From positions 18,326 to 43,866 of the forward strand of contig MHWG01000013.1 in the NCBI GenBank assembly GCA_001824005.1: DNA of 25,541 bases, in the 5' to 3' direction. This DNA comes from Candidatus Zambryskibacteria bacterium RIFCSPLOWO2_01_FULL_47_14. Lineage in GTDB: Bacteria; Patescibacteria; Paceibacteria; UBA9973; Zambryskibacteraceae. Below the pieces are notes generated by a model. The model was not told the origin of the DNA. It did not search any database and saw only the letters and a program-made list of their open reading frames with translations. The position numbers and the translations under genes were made by a program. Positions 21,893 to 25,541 of this stretch are shown one piece after another (position 1 is the stretch's first letter; every line of letters begins with the position of its first letter).

Positions 21893-22768
21893 ATGAAAAA
21901 ATTACTAATCCCAGCTCTAGTTCTCGGGTCGTTTCTGCCGGCAATGGCCTTCGCCGCTTACAACGACGTCAGTCTCACTACCAACGCGCGCATCTCATCT
22001 AACAGCATCACTCTGGATGTCTCGGGTACTGATGCCGCGGTAGAGAGTCTGGCCGTTGGTAGCGGAACCTTCACCGCAGTTCTCCAATCAGGCTCAAACC
22101 TCAAAGTGTCTCCCTCGAGCAATACCCAGATGGTCTACGATGTGACCTATACCGGTAGCAATGCTCCTCAAGTAGACTATGTCTGTACTGCTGCTACCTC
22201 AACCCTAACGGTTACTGCGTCAAGTCAGACTACTCTTGTGGTTACTCCATTAAGTACTGCCTGCTCTGGTCCTGGGGAAAGCACTTCCGGTAGCACCGGT
22301 TCTTCCGGCAGTAGTTCTGGAGGCGGCGGCGGAGGCGGTGGGACTACGGTAGCTGTAGCTCCCAATCCAGTTCCTGTGGCGGCTCAAGCAACCTATTCTA
22401 CGAAAGAAGCTCAAATTCAGTCCATCATGCAGGCGATTGCCGCCCTTCAGGCTCAAATGCAGGCACTGACCGGCGCTCCGGCGGCTCAAGTCTCTGCCGT
22501 AAGCGGCAAGATTACGAGCAATCTATCGGCCGGTTCTCGCGGCTCAAGCGTTAAGACTCTTCAGCAATTCTTGAATACCCGTGGTTTCGCTGTGGCCTCT
22601 TCTGGTCCGGGTTCTCCGGGCAGAGAGACAGAGATGTTCGGATCACTTACCGTCAAGGCCGTGCAGAAATTCCAAGAGCAATACGGCATCGCTAAACCGG
22701 GTGTGCCAGGCTATGGCACTGTCGGGCCCAAGACTCGCGCCAAGATTAACGAGCTTTCTGGGAATTAA
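21893..22768 (+). CDS. Secreted protein with C-terminal peptidoglycan-binding domain
   Basis: This 291-aa exported protein has a signal peptide (MKKLLIPALVLGSFLPAMAFAA, 1-22) and a beta-rich N-domain (23-120). A Ser/Gly spacer including eight consecutive glycines follows (about 122-150), then a short coiled coil (EAQIQSIMQAIAALQAQMQALTG). A peptidoglycan-binding-1-type domain closes the protein (about 208-288: ITSNLSAGSRGSSVKTLQQFLNTRGF, GSLTVKAVQKFQEQYGI, GYGTVGPKTRAKINEL). The domain order is the mirror of the S-layer-type protein, where cell-wall binding is N-terminal. It is probably co-transcribed with the phage-like gene and ends at a strong terminator. No catalytic motif is seen, so the role is attachment. 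Confidence 0.85.
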   Translation: MKKLLIPALVLGSFLPAMAFAAYNDVSLTTNARISSNSITLDVSGTDAAVESLAVGSGTFTAVLQSGSNLKVSPSSNTQMVYDVTYTGSNAPQVDYVCTAATSTLTVTASSQTTLVVTPLSTACSGPGESTSGSTGSSGSSSGGGGGGGGTTVAVAPNPVPVAAQATYSTKEAQIQSIMQAIAALQAQMQALTGAPAAQVSAVSGKITSNLSAGSRGSSVKTLQQFLNTRGFAVASSGPGSPGRETEMFGSLTVKAVQKFQEQYGIAKPGVPGYGTVGPKTRAKINELSGN

Positions 22769-22781
22769 TTATTCCCAAGCA

Positions 22782-22827
22782 ATATAACAAAACCGCTTCG
22801 ACCTGGGTCGGAGCGGTTTTGTTATAT
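22782..22827 (+). terminator. Rho-independent terminator
   Basis: A 20-bp or longer stem (ATATAACAAAACCGC... with ...GCGGTTTTGTTATAT) has a tiny loop near 22803-22806 and one wobble pair. The T-rich right arm overlaps the -10 of the next gene. Confidence 0.9.
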
Positions 22828-22830
22828 AAT
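22825..22830 (+). promoter_or_regulatory. -10 promoter overlapping the terminator
   Basis: TATAAT ends 6 bases before the ATG at 22837, again predicting a leaderless transcript. Three of its bases belong to the right arm of the upstream terminator. Confidence 0.5.
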
Positions 22831-22836
22831 TAATAC

Positions 22837-23931
22837 ATGCGCTTTTTCGATAAAACATTTTTCAAGTTTCTTCTTGTTTTCGTTCTTATCTTGGCGATTA
22901 GTCTTGCTGTTATTAATTACGCTAGCGCCGCGCTTGTAAATATAAATACCGCCTCCCAGACCGAGCTAGAAACTCTAAACGGTATCGGCCCCAGCAAAGC
23001 CCAAGCGATTATCGATTACCGGAACACTAACGGCTCGTTTAAAAAAATAGAAGATATCAAAAATGTCAGCGGCATCGGCGATGTCACTTACAACAATATC
23101 AAGGACTACATTACTGTCGGTGACTCTTCGGCAGCTACTGTCGGAGGCACGGGCGGAGGTTTTACGACTGTCAACTACTCCCTTCAGCCGACAATCTCTA
23201 CTCATTATTCCTCCAGTCCGGCAACGAGCAGTACCAGTGAATTAAACATTTCTGTAAGCGCCGGCCGCGAGCGCTTGAGCTCGGTCAAGAGTCCGATTGA
23301 ATTTAAAGCGGAAACAAATCTTCTAGATTCCAGAGAGAATTCTTTCCGCTGGAACTTCGGCGACGGGGGGCTCTCTTATGGCAAACTAGTCACTCACGCT
23401 TATGAGTACCCCGGAGAATACGTCGTGGTGCTAAACGCGAGTACACCGAAAGGCAATTTCGTCTCTAGGACCAAGGTCACAATCATCGAGCCGGAAGTGA
23501 GTATTGTTTATGCCGATAGTGAAAAAGTACAATTGAAGAATGATTCAACTTACGAAATCAATCTCTATGGCAAAGCCTTGGTGGCAGGGGAGGAAACTTA
23601 TATTTTTCCACCAGACACTATCTTATCGGCCAAGCAAACACTCTTTCTATCAAGCGCTGTTACCGGTCTCAAATCTGGGAATATGGCAGTCATAAATACC
23701 GGCGAGAAAGATAAAGAAATTTCTAGGATTCAAAATGAGTTAAGCAGATTAGAAAATCAGTTAGCCAGCATGCAAAAGCCCGATGCGACAGCGAGTGTTG
23801 CACAACAGAGAGGGGTGGTGCAGGGGGTAACAATTGTGGCCGCCACTACAACTGCCACCGAAACGCAGGTGGCGGCCGCGGCGAAATCCGGCTGGTTTGC
23901 CACCCTCAAAAAATTTTTCTTGAGGAAATGA
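22837..23931 (+). CDS. Secreted ComEA-like helix-hairpin-helix protein with PKD and lamin-tail-like domains
   Basis: This 364-aa protein has a hydrophobic export signal (about 8-31) and a ComEA-type double helix-hairpin-helix DNA-binding domain (32-94: VNINTASQTELETLNGIGPSKAQAIIDYR, then IKNVSGIGDVTYNNIKDYI). A PKD-type beta domain (WNFGDG at 172-177, THAYEYPGEYVVVL) and a lamin-tail-like segment (about 218-290) come next, then a short coiled coil (EISRIQNELSRLENQLASMQ). The C-terminus is hydrophobic and basic (SGWFATLKKFFLRK), possibly for membrane retention. ComEA binds incoming DNA during natural transformation; the added adhesive domains are unusual for it. It is expressed from its own promoter, and the downstream single-TM gene follows after 23 bases. 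Confidence 0.85.
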   Translation: MRFFDKTFFKFLLVFVLILAISLAVINYASAALVNINTASQTELETLNGIGPSKAQAIIDYRNTNGSFKKIEDIKNVSGIGDVTYNNIKDYITVGDSSAATVGGTGGGFTTVNYSLQPTISTHYSSSPATSSTSELNISVSAGRERLSSVKSPIEFKAETNLLDSRENSFRWNFGDGGLSYGKLVTHAYEYPGEYVVVLNASTPKGNFVSRTKVTIIEPEVSIVYADSEKVQLKNDSTYEINLYGKALVAGEETYIFPPDTILSAKQTLFLSSAVTGLKSGNMAVINTGEKDKEISRIQNELSRLENQLASMQKPDATASVAQQRGVVQGVTIVAATTTATETQVAAAAKSGWFATLKKFFLRK

Positions 23932-23954
23932 GCACCAAGTGATAGCATTGAAGT

Positions 23955-24542
23955 ATGGCTAAAATTATAGCAATTGCCGGAGTGGTGGTTCTTATCGGAG
24001 CGGGATATTGGATCTTTTCAAAAGAAAAGCCGTTGGAGCGGAGTTCCCAAACGAAAGTAATTTTAACTTTCCCGAGAGAATCAACGGAGGAAGGCAGGTT
24101 CATATCTTTGCTGGCTATCGCTTATGCCCCGGAGAATGTTTACCCCATAACCCGGGGTCAGGCTTCCTGGGAAACTTTGGAGAAGGCCGCTCAATCATTT
24201 TTTAGCGCCAATAAAGCAGATGACTCGGGGTGGATGACTGCAAATTTTGCCGCTGACGAACAAGATGCAGTCAGGGAAATGTTAAATGATTCTGAAATTC
24301 GGGTAAGGAATAAAAGTTATTTCGTGGGATTTGATTACTATGTTCCCAGATGGAAGATACCATTCAAGAAGGGCCATCTCCTGATAGTGCTTCAATTCCC
24401 GGGTGAACAGGGTTATACCGTAATAGATTTTAAGCAGACCGCTGATGGTTGGAAGCAGACTAACGAATTGGCTTATGATCGAGATATGGCCACGATACTC
24501 TCAGCCTCCGAGCAAGGAAAAATCACCGAGGAGGTATATTGA
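23955..24542 (+). CDS. Single-pass membrane or secreted protein, function unknown
   Basis: This 195-aa protein is not recognised. It has an N-terminal hydrophobic helix (KIIAIAGVVVLIGAGYWIF, 3-21) and a soluble domain outside with mixed helices and strands. That domain includes ASWETLEKAAQSFFSA, SYFVGFDYYVPRWKIPFKKGHLLIVLQFPG and YTVIDFKQTADGWKQTNE. There are no cysteines or catalytic signatures. It follows the ComEA-like gene by 23 bases and is followed closely by a small membrane protein, so it probably belongs to the same transcription unit. Confidence 0.7.
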   Translation: MAKIIAIAGVVVLIGAGYWIFSKEKPLERSSQTKVILTFPRESTEEGRFISLLAIAYAPENVYPITRGQASWETLEKAAQSFFSANKADDSGWMTANFAADEQDAVREMLNDSEIRVRNKSYFVGFDYYVPRWKIPFKKGHLLIVLQFPGEQGYTVIDFKQTADGWKQTNELAYDRDMATILSASEQGKITEEVY

Positions 24543-24543
24543 T

Positions 24544-24563
24544 AATTAACGCAATAATTATGC
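24544..24563 (+). repeat. 20-nt direct repeat, copy 1
   Basis: AATTAACGCAATAATTATGC spans the start codon of the small membrane protein gene. It is identical to 24884-24903, exactly 340 bases later; an AACCAG shortly after it is shared as well. Confidence 0.85.
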
Positions 24564-24883
24564 CAAACCAGGAACTTAGCAATGAACAAAAGCAAACAGT
24601 AACGAAGTCCCTCCCATTATTTATTGTTAAGATGATTCTCCTGCCAATTTATGGTTTAACTGCGGCAATTATAGCGTTTGGGATGCTTCTGTCTCCGGGT
24701 ATGGCTGGAGGAAACAAACTTTTATATTTAACTTTTATGCTTGGGCCGTTTATTCTGGTGTTGGCTTCAAAATATTTTTCACGCAAATTAGAAAAGAGAA
24801 ACCATACCGGCGTGGCTTTCGCAGTACTCCTTCTGCCACTTCCATTGGTTTTATGGTTAGTATGGGTATTATTCATCGAATAA
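24560..24883 (+). CDS. Small polytopic membrane protein, function unknown
   Basis: This 107-aa protein has three predicted transmembrane helices (LFIVKMILLPIYGLTAAIIAFGMLL; LLYLTFMLGPFILVLASKYF; VAFAVLLLPLPLVLWLVWVLFI), preceded by a short hydrophilic head (MPNQELSNEQKQTVTKS). ATG 24560 is preferred over the TTG at 24539 because the upstream codons overlap the previous gene, and the duplicated sequence downstream also places ATG at this point. No family is recognised. Similar small membrane proteins often accompany secretion or surface loci, but nothing in the sequence fixes a role. Confidence 0.65.
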   Translation: MPNQELSNEQKQTVTKSLPLFIVKMILLPIYGLTAAIIAFGMLLSPGMAGGNKLLYLTFMLGPFILVLASKYFSRKLEKRNHTGVAFAVLLLPLPLVLWLVWVLFIE

Positions 24884-24903
24884 AATTAACGCAATAATTA
24901 TGC
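24884..24903 (+). repeat. 20-nt direct repeat, copy 2
   Basis: An exact copy of 24544-24563, again spanning an ATG (24900). Upstream of both copies is a -10-like hexamer (GATAAT and TAAAAT). Confidence 0.85.
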
Positions 24904-24977
24904 TCAACCAGAAAGTTAATAATTATGAGCCTCACTTAAATAAGATGTTAACCATAAAAGGTTTTATTTCTGGGTAA
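24900..24977 (+). CDS. 25-codon ORF derived from a duplicated gene start
   Basis: MLNQKVNNYEPHLNKMLTIKGFISG begins within copy 2 of the 20-nt repeat, as the small membrane protein begins within copy 1 (MPNQELSN). It may be a degenerate gene remnant or a small peptide; there is no independent evidence of translation. Confidence 0.25.
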   Translation: MLNQKVNNYEPHLNKMLTIKGFISG

Positions 24978-24981
24978 AATT

Positions 24982-25541
24982 ATGAGAACACTCCAAGTGC
25001 ACAATAATAAAAATCTTTTTATTTTGGCCGTTCTAATTATCATTCTCATAACGGCATTTGCCCAGCCGCTCTCAAGTTATGCGATAAGAGATATTGAGGA
25101 GGACAATACATACAGTGAGCTAAGCCAGCCAATAAATGATGCAGGCAAATTTAGACGGGTAATAAATGCTGTACTTAATTTTTTTACCACCACTCTTCCT
25201 AATAGGGTTGAAAATACGGTAGATGGTGTTTATCAAGCTCTGCCCGGCTCGATTCAAGTTAACGAACCTCTTATCGAACCTCCGATTTCTCCGGGTGTTC
25301 CGGAGGATATCACGACAGAACTGCCACCGGAAGGCGCTCCGGAACCATCGCCGCTTCCCTCCACTCCAATTGCCGAAGTTAGCGAATTGCCGAATGTCGA
25401 GCCGAAGCTCTACATCCCGCCGGCAGTAGATCAGTCGCAAGGGTGCGAGAAAGTTCTGAAATATTTTTCTCAAAATATTGTGGCTGGTGTGTTGAAAACG
25501 TCTGTGCGGCAAACTCGAGACGATGGCATAGCGGCGCCTGA
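24982..25541 (+). CDS. Secreted protein, 3' partial, proline-rich, function unknown
   Basis: An open frame runs from ATG 24982 to the right edge (186 codons visible). The N-terminus is a signal peptide (NNKNLFILAVLIIILITAFAQPLSSYA, cleavage plausible after about residue 34). A short helical segment follows (FRRVINAVLNFFTTTLPNRVENTVDGVYQAL), then a proline/glutamate-rich spacer (about 95-145: EPPISPGVPEDITTELPPEGAPEPSPLPS). The sequence then becomes less biased (YIPPAVDQSQGCEKVLKYFSQNIVAGVL). The spacer suggests a wall-spanning stalk before a C-terminal domain outside the window. The family cannot be named. Confidence 0.7.
   Translation, partial: MRTLQVHNNKNLFILAVLIIILITAFAQPLSSYAIRDIEEDNTYSELSQPINDAGKFRRVINAVLNFFTTTLPNRVENTVDGVYQALPGSIQVNEPLIEPPISPGVPEDITTELPPEGAPEPSPLPSTPIAEVSELPNVEPKLYIPPAVDQSQGCEKVLKYFSQNIVAGVLKTSVRQTRDDGIAAP

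Overview
The window looks like a chromosomal segment from a Candidate Phyla Radiation bacterium, most likely a Parcubacteria-type (Patescibacteria) lineage. The evidence is indirect. Housekeeping genes are tightly packed, several informational proteins are shortened (a RecO of about 155 aa, a GlyRS without its usual insertion), Shine-Dalgarno sequences are sparse, and there is a run of secreted proteins with peptidoglycan-binding domains. TGA is used as an ordinary stop (for example at 5734-5736), so the Gracilibacteria/SR1 code is excluded. No rRNA, tRNA, CRISPR array or IS transposase was seen, and no gene-free stretch exceeds about 200 bases.

Left part (1-13074, mostly + strand): a partial ileS carrying an inserted histidine-phosphatase domain; short recO; a membrane-anchored protein with Ig/CARDB-like repeats; compact glyS; a small opposite-strand helix-turn-helix-like gene; an M16 zinc protease; an AI-2E/PerM-type permease; then metG-tatD-rpsF-ssb-rpsR packed with gaps of 0-6 bases. 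Middle (13169-17940): efp on the minus strand, a plus-strand four-helix-bundle (S23/Avd-like) gene, and a minus-strand ftsK - small Ig-like anchored protein - recA cluster. Right part (18103-25541, + strand): a winged-helix-type regulator with operator-like repeats, then an envelope island. The island holds a probable S-layer-type protein, a secreted protein with a phage-tail-like C-terminus, a second peptidoglycan-binding protein, a ComEA/PKD/lamin-tail-like protein and several small membrane or secreted proteins, the last cut by the window end.

The most unusual signal is a set of short-period repeats. Two copies of a roughly 90-100 bp element built from exact 9-nt units (CTAATTNNN), with inverted arms, lie in opposite orientation at 3173-3271 and 13078-13164. 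The four-helix-bundle gene between efp and recA carries its own 9-nt-period array (GGGAAGTNN type) at its start, in its central linker (as an inverted repeat) and at its end, where it touches the recA stop codon. Heptamer arrays and small perfect palindromes sit in frame inside ftsK, glyS, ileS and the CARDB-like gene. Together they suggest an invasive mini-repeat family tolerated in protein linkers. The four-helix-bundle gene is a candidate partner of these repeats; that link is inference. The other standout is the IleRS-phosphatase fusion, whose phosphatase catalytic residues look intact.
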